This document shows positions 27,246-36,376 of a DNA stretch of 64,000 nucleotides, one piece after another (within the stretch, counting starts at the first letter, position 1; the number at the start of each line of letters is the position of its first letter). This DNA comes from JBJMHZ01 sp045807125. GTDB taxonomy: Bacteria; Actinomycetota; Actinomycetes; JAWWOL01. The stretch spans positions 163,777 through 227,776 of the forward strand of contig JBJMHZ010000052.1 of assembly GCA_045807125.1 (NCBI GenBank). Direction: 5' to 3'. Both the position numbers and the translations under genes were made by a program. The notes below the pieces were generated by a model. It saw only the letters and a list, made by a program, of their open reading frames with translations, searched no databases and was not told where the DNA came from.

Positions 27246-27758
27246 GTGGCTGACCGTTCCGAGTTCGACGCGTTCGTCGCGGCGCGCTCGCCAGCGCTGC
27301 TGCGCACCGCGTACCTGCTGACCCATGACCGGGCAGCCGCGGAGGACCTGCTGCAGATCGCGCTCACCCGGACGTGGGTGGCGTGGGGCCGGGTGCACGG
27401 CGACCCGGCGCCGTACGTGCGCCGGGTCATGGTCAACGCCTACGCGTCGGCATGGCGGCGGCGCTGGCGGGCGGAGGTGCCGGCGGCCGAGGTGCCGGAG
27501 GCGCCCGCGCGCGCCGGCGGCGGCGACGCGACCGCCACCGTCGACGAGCGGGACGTCGTCTGGACCGCGTTGGCCCGGCTGCCCAGGCGGCAGCGGGCCG
27601 TGCTCGTCCTGCGGTACTTCGAGGACCTGACCGAGGCGCATACCGCCGCCCTGCTCGGCGTGTCGGTCGGCACCGTCAAGAGCCAGACCAGCAAGGCCCT
27701 GAGCCGCCTGCGGGTGGACACCACGCTGGCACCGGCGCCGGCGCACGAGGAGAGCTGA
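27246..27758 (+). CDS. SigE-family (ECF) RNA polymerase sigma factor
   Basis: 170 residues. Region 2: FDAFVAARSPALLRTAYLLTHDRAAAEDLLQIALTRTWVAWG; region 4: LPRRQRAVLVLRYFEDLTEAHTAALLGVSVGTVKSQTSKALSRLR. This is the actinobacterial SigE subfamily, distinct from classical zinc-anti-sigma-controlled ECFs. GGAGGAG sits upstream of the GTG at 27246. The next gene starts 1 nt after its stop and encodes a single-pass membrane protein that is the obvious candidate regulator. A second module with the same design is at 35526-36086. Confidence 0.9.
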   Translation: MADRSEFDAFVAARSPALLRTAYLLTHDRAAAEDLLQIALTRTWVAWGRVHGDPAPYVRRVMVNAYASAWRRRWRAEVPAAEVPEAPARAGGGDATATVDERDVVWTALARLPRRQRAVLVLRYFEDLTEAHTAALLGVSVGTVKSQTSKALSRLRVDTTLAPAPAHEES

Positions 27759-27759
27759 G

Positions 27760-28770
27760 ATGCCGATCACCGAGGACGACCTGCGCGAGCTGCTCACCGA
27801 GCGCAGCAAGGGACTGGACGGACCGCCCGACCGGCTCGCCCTGGTCCACCGGCGGATCGACCGGCGCCGGCGCCGCGTCCAGGCGACCGCCGTGGCGGCC
27901 GTCGCCGTCGTCGCCGGAGCGCTCGGGGCTGGCCTCGGCCTGACCGGCGCGGCTCACCACTCCCCGCCGAGCGCCGCCCACCAGCCGAGCCCGGCCCCGA
28001 GCCTGCCGGCGTACGCCGACGGTGGCCGGCTGCTGGCCGGCGCGACGCTGCGCAGCCCAGGGCAAGGCTCGGTCTCGTTCCGGTTCACCCCGACCAGCTG
28101 GGGGCTCGAGGCCCAGATCTCGTCGCCGACCGGCTGGCCCCGCTCCAGCGTGGCCGTCGTCACCGTCAACGGCCACCTGCTGACCGAGGGCTCGGAGGGC
28201 GGGACGACGCGCGTCGGGCAGGGCAAGGCGTTCTGGTCGACCTACGGCGTCCGGCTCGGGCGAGCCTCGACGGTGACCGTCTACCTGGCCAGCCGCCTGT
28301 CGAGGCACGACGTTCCGCCCCCGCCGCAGCCGGCGCGGGACCGGCCGGCAGGCGTCGCCTCGGTGGGCGTCTACCAGCGCGTGCCGTACGCCCGGTACCC
28401 GCTGCCCTCGCCGCCGCCCACGCTGCTCCCGCTGCCCGCCGTGAAGGCCGGGCCGATGACCAGGTCGCTGGCCGCCCGGGACGTCGGGACCGACGGCAGG
28501 TGGACGATTCCGGTCGAGGTCGGGACCGGCATCGAGATCACCGTCAGCACCGTAGCGCCCGGGCGGATCCGCGTGCTGATCGACGGACACCTGGTCGATA
28601 CGGAGGAGTCGTGGGACTACGCCCGGGACGGCGGCGGGGTCGGCATTGCCGATGCGTACGGCGGTGGCCTGTCCGGCAAGGGCCCGCACCGGAGCACCGT
28701 CCAGGTCACGGTCATCGCCGACCACTTCCCCGTCGCCGGCTGGCAGGTGGTGGCGACCGGGAAGGACTGA
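27760..28770 (+). CDS. Single-pass membrane protein, putative regulator of the adjacent sigma factor
   Basis: 336 residues: cytoplasmic segment (1-40, MPITEDDLRELLTERSKGLDGPP and a basic RRRR stop), one membrane helix (~41-65), then a large extracytoplasmic part rich in beta strands and Pro (for example SRHDVPPPPQPARDRPAG) with no recognised domain. Tight linkage to the sigma gene suggests an anti-sigma or sensor role, but no zinc-binding HxxxCxxC motif is present. Function inferred from context only. Confidence 0.7.
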   Translation: MPITEDDLRELLTERSKGLDGPPDRLALVHRRIDRRRRRVQATAVAAVAVVAGALGAGLGLTGAAHHSPPSAAHQPSPAPSLPAYADGGRLLAGATLRSPGQGSVSFRFTPTSWGLEAQISSPTGWPRSSVAVVTVNGHLLTEGSEGGTTRVGQGKAFWSTYGVRLGRASTVTVYLASRLSRHDVPPPPQPARDRPAGVASVGVYQRVPYARYPLPSPPPTLLPLPAVKAGPMTRSLAARDVGTDGRWTIPVEVGTGIEITVSTVAPGRIRVLIDGHLVDTEESWDYARDGGGVGIADAYGGGLSGKGPHRSTVQVTVIADHFPVAGWQVVATGKD

Positions 28771-28783
28771 GCAGGGCGCGCCG

Positions 28784-29644
28784 TCAGCCGATCGAGCGCA
28801 GCTCCTCGTCCGACAGCTTCAGCGCGCCGGCCGCGCAGTTCTCCTCGACGTGGGCGACCGAGCCCGTTCCCGGGATCGGGAGCATCATCGGCGAGCGCCA
28901 CAGCAGCCAGGCGATCGCGACCTGCGACGGCGTCGCGCCGTGCCGGCGGGCGACCTCGGCGAGCGGGCTCTCGGCGCCCGCCAGCTGACCGACCTGCAGC
29001 GGGTACCACGGGATGAATGCGATGCCCTGCTCGGTGCACCAGTCGAGGACCGCCTCGTGCTGGCGGTCGACGAGGTTGTACATGTTCTGGACGCTCGCGA
29101 TGTCGACGATCGCCCGTGCCTGCTCGATCGTCGCCACGTCGACCTCGGACAGGCCGATGTGGCGGATCTTGCCCTCCTCCTGCATCTTCCGCAGCTCGCC
29201 GAGCGACTCCTCCATCGGCGTCAGCGGGTCGACGCGGTGCAGCTGGTAGAGCTCGATCCGCTCGAGGCCGAGCGTGCGCAGGCTCATCTCCACCTGCTGG
29301 CGGAGGTACGGCGCGCGGCCGATGACCGCCCACTCGTCCGGGCCCTGCCTGGTGAACCCGCCCTTGGTCGCGATGACGACGCCCTCGGGGTACGGGTGCA
29401 GCGCCTCGCGGATGATCTGCTCGCTGACCACCGGGCCGTACGAGTCCGCGGTGTCGATGAGGTCGACGCCGAGCTCGACCGCCCGGCGCACCACCCGCTT
29501 GGCCTCCTCGCGGTCCGGCGGCTCCCCCCAGACGCCTGGCCCGGTGATGCGCATCGCGCCGAAGCCGAGCCGATGGACGTCGAGGTCACCGCCGATGGTG
29601 AGGGTGCCGCTCGCGTGCACGGGCCGGTCGCTCGTGGTCGTCAT
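28784..29644 (-). CDS. Aldo/keto reductase
   Basis: 286 residues, TIM-barrel NADPH oxidoreductase. Catalytic tetrad visible: Asp and Tyr in LIDTADSYGP, Lys in VIATKGGF, His in ELYQLHRVDP. Cofactor-binding end: PIPGTGSVAHVEEN. The subgroup matches the short actinobacterial type that acts on aldehydes and ketones without a fixed substrate. GGGGAGGCGACC precedes the ATG at 29644. Convergent to the sigma module. Confidence 0.92.
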   Translation of the reverse strand: MTTTSDRPVHASGTLTIGGDLDVHRLGFGAMRITGPGVWGEPPDREEAKRVVRRAVELGVDLIDTADSYGPVVSEQIIREALHPYPEGVVIATKGGFTRQGPDEWAVIGRAPYLRQQVEMSLRTLGLERIELYQLHRVDPLTPMEESLGELRKMQEEGKIRHIGLSEVDVATIEQARAIVDIASVQNMYNLVDRQHEAVLDWCTEQGIAFIPWYPLQVGQLAGAESPLAEVARRHGATPSQVAIAWLLWRSPMMLPIPGTGSVAHVEENCAAGALKLSDEELRSIG

Positions 29645-29700
29645 GGCTGGTCGCCTCCCCGGGCGGCAGCGGGTGAACGATGAGCTGATCAACCGGCAAT

Positions 29701-30786
29701 CTAGCCGAGTCGCGGAACGGGCATCCGCGCGGTGACCGGCAGGTGGGCGCGCAGGCTCACGACCGGCTGGGCGTCGTTGGCCACGAGGAGGGCCTCCGGC
29801 GCGAACGGGGTCATCCAGTCGAGGGCGTCCTTGCGCGGGTCGTCGAGCATGCGCTGCAGCACGGCGGTCTCGAGCAGGCGCCCTGGCGCGTACCGCGCCC
29901 ACCTGCCGACGAACCGGCCGTCCAGCACCCGGCACGCGGTCTCGTCGTCGAGGACGATGACGTACGCGGCGAGGGCGCCGTCCAGGTGCAGCGTCTCCAC
30001 CTCGACCCCGCCGCCCTCGACGAGGGCGCGCAGCCGCTGGCACCAGCGCTCGTGGCCCTGGGGCGTGTCGAGCAGGCTGGCGATGCCGTGGGCGTGGTCG
30101 CGCTCGCGGTAGGCGCCCGCCATCTGGGGCAGCAGCGCGCGGATCTGCCGGTGCCCGGTGAGCCGGTCGAGCGTGGCGGTGACGCCGTCGCGCGCGAGGC
30201 GGTTGCGGGCCTTGCCGAGCGTGCGCTGCATGCTCCGGCTGAGGTAGTCGGCCGCCGACGCGCTCTCGCGGCGCCGGACGATCGGCACCGGATCGCCCTC
30301 GACGAGCCGGGCGCCCTTGAGCGCACCGGCGAGGGCGGCCAGGAACGGGTCGCCGGCCGGCAGCGGCCCCAGCTCGACCTCGCCGAGGCCCTGGCGACCG
30401 GCCAGCTCGCCGGCCACCGCGCCGGCCAGCAGCTCGGCGGTGCCGGAGCCGTCGACCGGGATCGCGCCGAGGTGGCCCCCGCCGCCGCTCAGCAGGGCGA
30501 GCCGGGCGGGCGGTCCGTACGGTCCGCCCGACGGCCGGTCGACCAGAACGACCGCGCCCCGCAGCCGGCCGTAGCCGTCCCGCGCGAGCGCGGCCCACGG
30601 GCGGCCCTGCGGGCAGGCCGCCAGCTCGGCGGACAGCCACGGCAGCCGGCCGGTAGCCGCCGTGCCGCAGGCCTTCGCCAGCGCCTCGATCTCCTGGGCG
30701 AGCCGATGCAGCTCGGCACGGCCGTGCACGAGGGCAGTGGTCAGCCGCCCTGGCCTGGTCGCGCCGAGAAGAGGTGCAGTGCTCAC
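29701..30786 (-). CDS. GNAT/FemAB-like (BioF2-type) acyltransferase
   Basis: 361 residues, start GTG overlapping the GGDEF-EAL gene stop by 4 nt, so the two form an operon. The N-terminal half (1-190) is a degenerate GNAT-like domain; the C-terminal half has a duplicated GNAT fold (SRSMQRTLGKARNRLARDG, YRERDHAHGIASLL, LHLDGALAAYVIVLDDETAC, APGRLLETAVLQRML), the layout of BioF2-like/FemAB-like proteins. These make aminoacyl or acyl transfers in cell-wall or polysaccharide pathways. Coupling to a c-di-GMP enzyme suggests an envelope or exopolysaccharide output; inference. Confidence 0.7.
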   Translation of the reverse strand: MSTAPLLGATRPGRLTTALVHGRAELHRLAQEIEALAKACGTAATGRLPWLSAELAACPQGRPWAALARDGYGRLRGAVVLVDRPSGGPYGPPARLALLSGGGGHLGAIPVDGSGTAELLAGAVAGELAGRQGLGEVELGPLPAGDPFLAALAGALKGARLVEGDPVPIVRRRESASAADYLSRSMQRTLGKARNRLARDGVTATLDRLTGHRQIRALLPQMAGAYRERDHAHGIASLLDTPQGHERWCQRLRALVEGGGVEVETLHLDGALAAYVIVLDDETACRVLDGRFVGRWARYAPGRLLETAVLQRMLDDPRKDALDWMTPFAPEALLVANDAQPVVSLRAHLPVTARMPVPRLG

Positions 30787-33122
30787 GCGGCCCCCACCGA
30801 GCGCTGCGCGGAGAGGGCGTCGACGGTCACCAGGCCGGCGGGCGGCTCGATCTCGTGGCCGTGGTCGTCCAGCCAGTCCTCGAGCTCGTCGGCCGGCAGC
30901 GGGCGGGCGAAGAAGAAGCCCTGCGCGATGTCGCAGCCGGAGCGGGCCAGCTCGTCGGCCGTCTCGGAGTTCTCGACGCCCTCGGCGACGAGCCGCAGGC
31001 CGAGCGAGTGCGCGAGCCCGATCGTCGACCGCACGATCGCGGCCGAGCGCCCGTCCTCCGCCATGCTCTTGACGAAGGACTTGTCGAGCTTGAGCTCGTC
31101 GATCGGCAGCTCCTTCAGGTACGCGAGCGACGAGTAGCCGGTGCCGAAGTCGTCGACCACGACGCGGATGCCCTGACTGCGCAGGCTGGCGAGGATCTCC
31201 CTGGCCCGCTGGCGATCCGCCATCAGGAAGTCCTCGGTGATCTCGAGCTCGAGGCACTCGGCTGCCAGCCCGCGCTCGGTCAGCATCCGCAGCACCCGGT
31301 CGGGCAGGTCGAGGTCGACGAGCGAGGAGGCCGACAGGTTGACCGCCACCGTGAGCAGCCGGTCGCCGGCCCGCCACCGCGCCACCTGGTCGAGCGACTG
31401 CTCGAGCACGGCGGTCGTGAGGTCGCGCATGAGGCCGGCGTCCTCGACGAGCGGCAGGAAGTCGGCGGGATAGAGCAACCCGCGCACCGAGTGCTGCCAC
31501 CGGACGAGAGCCTCGACGCCGGTCACGTTGAGGGTCTGCGCGTCGACCTTCGGCTGGTAGTGGACGACGAGCGACCGGTTCTCGATGGCGCTCCGCAGCT
31601 CCTCCAGCAGATCCAGCCGCTCGTGGCCGCCGAGCATGTCGTCGTCGGCGCTGTACCGGCTGACGCCGACCCGCCGCGCCTTCGCCTGGTACATCGCGAC
31701 GTCGGCCTCGCGCAGCAGGGTCGGCAGGTCCGCCGAGCCGGCCGTGCACATCGCGATCCCGACGCTCGCCTCGGCCCGTACGGTGACCCCGTCGACGATG
31801 AAGGGGTCGGCGATCACGTCGCGCATGCGGGCCGCGATCTGCTCGGCGGTCGCCGCATCGGTGCCCACCAGCAGCAGGGCGAACTCGTCGCCGCCCAGGC
31901 GCACGAGAACGTCCTCCGCACCGCGCACGCACGCGGACAGGCGCTGCCCGACGTAGCCGAGCAGGAGGTCGCCGGCGTGGTGGCCGAGGCTGTCGTTGAC
32001 CTCCTTGAACCGGTCGAGGTCGAGCAGCAGCAGCGCCGCGCTGCGCGAGGCGTCGAGGCTCAGCAGGCTGGCCGGTGCGCGCTCGTACAGCGCTCGCCGG
32101 TTGCCGAGGCCGGTGAGCTCGTCGGTCAGCGCCAGGCGATGGCTGTCGGCGAGCGAGCTGGCCTCGCGGAAGGTGACGATGAGCCGGACGAGCGCGAGCA
32201 CGACGGTGCCCGTCGCGAGCCCGACCGCGACCGGGTGGATGCGGTGGTCGTGGTCGTACACCATCAGCGTGAGCGCGCTGCCGGCAGCGGCGACGGGAAC
32301 CGCCAGCACCGCCCAGGCTGGCAGGCGCAGGCCGGCCGGCTTGTCGCGCCAGCCGGGTGCGCCGGCCATCACCAGCGTGGCGAGCACCCACACGCCGTCG
32401 CCGACGCCCCCGGACTCGTACGTGCCACGGGCCGTGGCGAAGAGGTAGGCCACGTCGGCGACGACGAACAGCGCCAGGCCGCCGGCGAGCAGCCACAGCC
32501 CGATCGGTGGCCGCCAGTGGAACAGCGACAGCGTCGCTACGACGAGCAGCAGCAGCAGCAGGTCGAGCAGCGGGTAGGCGGTGGTGGTCGCGACGGCCGC
32601 GAAGCTGCCGGACGTGCCATCGACGAGCGGCCCGACCACCGCAGCGGCGGCGATGGCCGTGACGGCGAGGCCGCCGACGAGCCCGTCGAGCCACATGGAC
32701 AGCGGCAGTCGCTCCGTCCGCTCGCGCAGCATGAGCAGCAGGGCGATGAACATGCAGGGGTAGAACGCGAGCCACAGCAGGTCGGCGCCGGAGGGGAACG
32801 GCTCGGGGTCCTGCGGCCGGATCAGCACCGTCCAGTACACGTTCCCGAGCCCGTAGAGCGCCAGGCCGGTGGTGAGCGCCCACCAGCTCCCGCGGTACGT
32901 CGCCGCCCGCCGGGCGCGCAGGCCGCTGACGATCGGCGCGATCGCGTACGCGATGTTGTTGAGCAGGCCGTCGAGGAGCAGGTTGTAGCCGACGTGCGGG
33001 CGCACGCCGGGGACCGTCGACACCAGGAAGGCGACCGGCGCGAGCGCGAGCGCGAGCCCCACCAGCAACCGTCGCTCGTGCCCGATGCTCCGCGCACCGG
33101 GAACTGCGATCGAGAGCGCCAC
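30783..33122 (-). CDS. Membrane GGDEF-EAL protein (c-di-GMP cyclase/phosphodiesterase)
   Basis: 779 residues. About eight to nine membrane helices fill residues 15-330, an actinobacterial sensor-type membrane domain. The GGDEF domain (~345-500) keeps RLGGDEFALLL; the EAL domain (~510-760) keeps EALVRW, NLSASSL, ITEDFL, DDFGTGYSSL, KLDKSFV and AEGVE, so both activities could be intact. The GTG at 33122 is preferred because AGGAGGG lies 5 nt upstream; the nearby ATG is out of frame. It probably responds to a membrane signal and controls c-di-GMP. Operon with the downstream acyltransferase. Confidence 0.93.
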   Translation of the reverse strand: MALSIAVPGARSIGHERRLLVGLALALAPVAFLVSTVPGVRPHVGYNLLLDGLLNNIAYAIAPIVSGLRARRAATYRGSWWALTTGLALYGLGNVYWTVLIRPQDPEPFPSGADLLWLAFYPCMFIALLLMLRERTERLPLSMWLDGLVGGLAVTAIAAAAVVGPLVDGTSGSFAAVATTTAYPLLDLLLLLLVVATLSLFHWRPPIGLWLLAGGLALFVVADVAYLFATARGTYESGGVGDGVWVLATLVMAGAPGWRDKPAGLRLPAWAVLAVPVAAAGSALTLMVYDHDHRIHPVAVGLATGTVVLALVRLIVTFREASSLADSHRLALTDELTGLGNRRALYERAPASLLSLDASRSAALLLLDLDRFKEVNDSLGHHAGDLLLGYVGQRLSACVRGAEDVLVRLGGDEFALLLVGTDAATAEQIAARMRDVIADPFIVDGVTVRAEASVGIAMCTAGSADLPTLLREADVAMYQAKARRVGVSRYSADDDMLGGHERLDLLEELRSAIENRSLVVHYQPKVDAQTLNVTGVEALVRWQHSVRGLLYPADFLPLVEDAGLMRDLTTAVLEQSLDQVARWRAGDRLLTVAVNLSASSLVDLDLPDRVLRMLTERGLAAECLELEITEDFLMADRQRAREILASLRSQGIRVVVDDFGTGYSSLAYLKELPIDELKLDKSFVKSMAEDGRSAAIVRSTIGLAHSLGLRLVAEGVENSETADELARSGCDIAQGFFFARPLPADELEDWLDDHGHEIEPPAGLVTVDALSAQRSVGAA

Positions 33123-33263
33123 GCCATCCCTCCTGCTTAGGACTGCCGACTCCCGTTATCGGCAGCGAAAGAGGGAGGTGTACCGCCAGGTGGAGCTAGA
33201 TCAGCACGGTCCTCGGTCTAGCCCGTTCGGACCACATGGGGTAGTCGGCCGGCGAGGGAGGGG

Positions 33264-34115
33264 TCAGGCGCCGGAGCCGGTGAACGCGATGAGCGCGCCG
33301 CCGCAGATGGCCGCGACCGCGCCGATCAGCTGGCTGCGGCTGAGCCGCTCGGCGTGGATCTGCCGGGCCAGCACGACGGTGACGACCGGGTAGAGCGAGG
33401 CGAGCACCGCGGCGAGGCTGACGAGCGCGCTGCGGGTCGCGATCCCGTACGCGGCGTTGGCGGCGAGGTCGAGCATGCCGACCCCGGCGAGGACGGGCAG
33501 ATCGGGCCGGGCGATCGTCGGGCGGCGGCGCAGCGCGAGGGCGACCGTCCCCAGGCAGACCACCGCCGAGAGCCGCATCACCAGCAGCGTGACGAGGACC
33601 GACGACTCGCTGCCCTTGGCGATGAACAGCAGGACGGCACCGAAGCCGAGCGCCGCGACGACGGCGAGCAGGACCGGCCGGTGCCGCAGGCCGCCGGCCC
33701 TGGCCGCCCGCACGTCGGGGCCGCCGGCCGCCACGACCCCCAGGACCGCGACGACGATGCCGACGACCTGCAGCGGCGAGAGGTGGTCGCCGCCGATCAC
33801 GCCGACGATGACCGGCACCGCGACGCCGGTGGCGGCGATCGGCGCGACGACGCCCATGGTGCCCTCGGCCAGGCCGCGGTAGAACGCGCCGAGCGCCAGC
33901 AGGCCGACCACGCCGGCGGCGATCGACCACAGCACGCAGGCGAGCGTCACGTGCGCGTCGAGCGGCCCGAGCGCGAGGACGGTCAGCACGACGAGGGCGA
34001 TCGCCTGCGAGCCGGCGACGACGTCGAAGGAGGCCATCCGCCGCGACAGCGTGCCGCCGAGGAAGTCGGAGGTGCCCCAGAGCAGGCTGGCCAGCAGCGC
34101 CAGCAGGACGCTCAC
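33264..34115 (-). CDS. EamA/DMT-family membrane transporter
   Basis: 283 residues with ten predicted helices in two EamA repeats: first LLALLASLLWGTSDFLGG, second VLLAVVAALGFGAVLLFIAKG, each ending in the typical Gly/Ala-rich helix (VVGIVVAVLGVVAAGG; LIGAVAAICGGALIAFTG). Drug/metabolite-type exporter with unknown substrate. The start GTG at 34115 has GAGGTGAG upstream; the reading frame continues further but loses hydrophobic pattern. Confidence 0.88.
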   Translation of the reverse strand: MSVLLALLASLLWGTSDFLGGTLSRRMASFDVVAGSQAIALVVLTVLALGPLDAHVTLACVLWSIAAGVVGLLALGAFYRGLAEGTMGVVAPIAATGVAVPVIVGVIGGDHLSPLQVVGIVVAVLGVVAAGGPDVRAARAGGLRHRPVLLAVVAALGFGAVLLFIAKGSESSVLVTLLVMRLSAVVCLGTVALALRRRPTIARPDLPVLAGVGMLDLAANAAYGIATRSALVSLAAVLASLYPVVTVVLARQIHAERLSRSQLIGAVAAICGGALIAFTGSGA

Positions 34116-34209
34116 CCCGGGCTCACCTCGCACGCGCCTGCGCCGGCCCTGCCGGTCAGGGCGGCGCATCCACCGTACGCGAGGCCGGCGACGGGAACGG
34201 GCTACCGGC

Positions 34210-35529
34210 TCAGCCGCCGGCGCCGAGCGCGCGCAGTCCCCTGGTGGCCACCCTCGTGGTCATCGACCTGCCCGTGGCCGGCAGGTAGGCCCCGACGATC
34301 GTGCCCCTGCCGTCGGGCGGCGTGCCCGTCCAGATCAGGCGGTCGCCGGACCACACGACCGTGGCGTCCGGCACGCTGGGCGCGAGGTGGACGCTCGGCT
34401 CGATGACCGTGCTCGCCCCGCTCAACAGGTCGACCACGGCCCAGCCCTGCGGCAGCTGGTTGCCCGAGGACGCCAGCGGTAGCCCGCCGAGCTCCACCGC
34501 GGCGTACCGGCCGTCCGGCGAGAACACCTCCCGGTCCTCGAAGAGGAACCCCTCGCTCGGCCGCCCGGTCACGACGGTGACCCGGCCAGCCTCGGCGTCG
34601 AGCACGTCGTGGCGGCAGGCGTCGCTCGAGATCCGGCCGGCGTCCGTGCCGCCCGTGCACTCGGTCGACCCGTTCCAGAGCGCCGCGCCGTACCCGCCCT
34701 GGTCGGGCAGCGGTGCCTCGACGCCGCCGACCCGGTGGAGCCTGCTGGCCGCGTCGACCCGCACGAGCCGCAGGTGGTCGCCGCTGGCGGGGACGCTGAC
34801 GTAGGCCCCCTTGCGCCCGACGGCGATGACCGACTGCAGCTCGGGCAGGGTGATCGGGCTGCCGATCGGGTTCCCGTTGAGATCGACCGGCACCAGCTGG
34901 CTGTGGGGCACCGGCCCCTCGGGGTCGGACGGGAGCTGCGCCGCCCAGAGCCACAGCGTGCCGCCGCGCGCGAGGTAGGGCAGCACCGTGTTGCGCCGCC
35001 CGACGCCGGGCACGTCGTAGCCGGCCGGCTCCCCCCCGTGCTCGCGCTTCTGCGCCAGCAGCGGGCGGAAGCCCTCTGGGTGCGCCGGGTCGATCGCGAC
35101 GAGATCGCGCGCCGCGCTCCACGCGATGATCGTCCGACCGTCCGAGGCGGTCCCCACGGCGGCGTGGAGCGTGTCGCTGACCTGGATGCGGGGCCCGCGC
35201 AGCTGCGTGGCGGTGGTGGACGCCAGGTCGCCCAGCCGGAAGATCCGGCCCTGCAGATCGGCGAGCAGGATGCTGGTGGGCACCTTGGTCGCCGGGAACG
35301 CGGTGGTCGTGGGCGGGTGGGCGAGGTCGTTCGAGCTGCTGGCCGAGACGGTGGTGACCGCGACGGTCAGCGCCACGACGGCGGTCGCGGCGGCGGAGAC
35401 GACCGACCCGCCGCGGCGGCGGCGGATCACGGTAGCCCGGCGGCGGACCCGAGCCAGCCGGTCGGGAGCCACCGGTGCCTCGTCGACCAGGCGGGCGAGC
35501 TGGCCGCGCAGGTACTCCGGGGAGCTCAT
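34210..35529 (-). CDS. Single-pass membrane protein with beta-propeller-like exterior, sigma-factor partner
   Basis: 439 residues. A short cytoplasmic segment (1-40) ends in RRRRGG, one membrane helix (~42-63), then an extracytoplasmic region with repeated strands of a TolB/WD-like propeller (for example RTIIAWSAARDLVAIDP, FSPDGRYAAVELGG, TVVWSGDRLIWTGTPPDGRG). The ATG at 35529 overlaps the sigma-factor stop (ATGA). By position it is the counterpart of the membrane gene at 27760, hence a candidate anti-sigma or sensor. No known anti-sigma motif. Confidence 0.75.
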   Translation of the reverse strand: MSSPEYLRGQLARLVDEAPVAPDRLARVRRRATVIRRRRGGSVVSAAATAVVALTVAVTTVSASSSNDLAHPPTTTAFPATKVPTSILLADLQGRIFRLGDLASTTATQLRGPRIQVSDTLHAAVGTASDGRTIIAWSAARDLVAIDPAHPEGFRPLLAQKREHGGEPAGYDVPGVGRRNTVLPYLARGGTLWLWAAQLPSDPEGPVPHSQLVPVDLNGNPIGSPITLPELQSVIAVGRKGAYVSVPASGDHLRLVRVDAASRLHRVGGVEAPLPDQGGYGAALWNGSTECTGGTDAGRISSDACRHDVLDAEAGRVTVVTGRPSEGFLFEDREVFSPDGRYAAVELGGLPLASSGNQLPQGWAVVDLLSGASTVIEPSVHLAPSVPDATVVWSGDRLIWTGTPPDGRGTIVGAYLPATGRSMTTRVATRGLRALGAGG

Positions 35530-36086
35530 CGGGCCTCCTCGTCGACCAGGGGCAACCCGCCCCCGCCAGGCGCGTGATCGCTCAGGTGCCGCGACTCGCG
35601 CAGCTTCGCGAGCGCCCGCGAGCACTGGCTGCGCACCGTCTGCTCGCTGCAGCCGAGCAGGCGGGCGACCTCCGAGTTCGGGAGGTCCTCGTAGTAGCGA
35701 AGGACGATCGCCGCGCGCTGCTTGCGCGGCAGCTCCATCAGCGCCGCCCATAGCGACTGCCGGTCGTCGATGCCGGGGTCGTCGTACCAGGGCCGGTCGG
35801 GCAGCGTCGCGGTCGGCAGCTCGCCGTGCCACCGACGGCGCCACCAGCTGGTCGAGGTGGTCACGAGCACGCGCCGTACGTACGCCTCGGCCGCGCCGTG
35901 CCTGGCGATGTGCGACCACCGCAGGTACGTCTTGGCGAGCGCGGTCTGCAACAGGTCCTCCGCGGTCGCCCAGTCACCAGTCAGCAGGCAGGCGGTGCGC
36001 AGCAGCGCCTGGGAGCGGGCGGCGACGAACATCGCGAACTGCTCGTCAGGGTCGGCGCCCCGGGCTTCGACCACTGCTCCCCCCAT
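35526..36086 (-). CDS. SigE-family (ECF) RNA polymerase sigma factor
   Basis: 186 residues. Region 2: FAMFVAARSQALLRTACLLTGDWATAEDLLQTALAKTYLRW; region 4: LPRKQRAAIVLRYYEDLPNSEVARLLGCSEQTVRSQCSRALAKLR. Same subfamily as the factor at 27246 and arranged with a membrane partner in the same way. Start ATG at 36086 is tentative; a GTG four codons later has a stronger GGGGGGAG but with too little spacing. About 290 bp upstream has no gene. Confidence 0.88.
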   Translation of the reverse strand: MGGAVVEARGADPDEQFAMFVAARSQALLRTACLLTGDWATAEDLLQTALAKTYLRWSHIARHGAAEAYVRRVLVTTSTSWWRRRWHGELPTATLPDRPWYDDPGIDDRQSLWAALMELPRKQRAAIVLRYYEDLPNSEVARLLGCSEQTVRSQCSRALAKLRESRHLSDHAPGGGGLPLVDEEAR

Positions 36087-36376
36087 CTCCGGGCGTGCAT
36101 CGCTATGACGCGCGTCAGCGCCCGATGCGCTGCACCGCAGGGGAGATCGGTGCCGGATGGCCCGGCGCGAACCGGCCGGCACCGCCGCACCGTCCGTATG
36201 CGCCACCGTAAGCGGCCTCGCTGGCCGCGTCGACACGATGCCGGTCGATCGGCCGACGGTGCGGCCGATCCGGCGAGAGCCGGCGGTGCGCTGCGCGTCA
36301 GCCAGGCACATCTGCTCGTCGGCGCGGTGGGTGCCGCCGCCGTGGAGGGCCGCTCTCAGCCAAGCACTCTGATCAG
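36087..36376. other. Gene-free stretch upstream of the sigma factor
   Basis: 290 bp without a supportable gene on either strand. It must hold the promoter of the SigE-family gene, but I see no convincing -35/-10 pair. It marks the left edge of the decayed accessory region. Confidence 0.4.

Noticed and set aside
30774..33140. 788-codon plus-strand frame opposite the GGDEF-EAL gene
   Set aside because: Pure antisense of conserved GGDEF and EAL motifs; rich in Arg/His/Gln/Val typical of shadows here.
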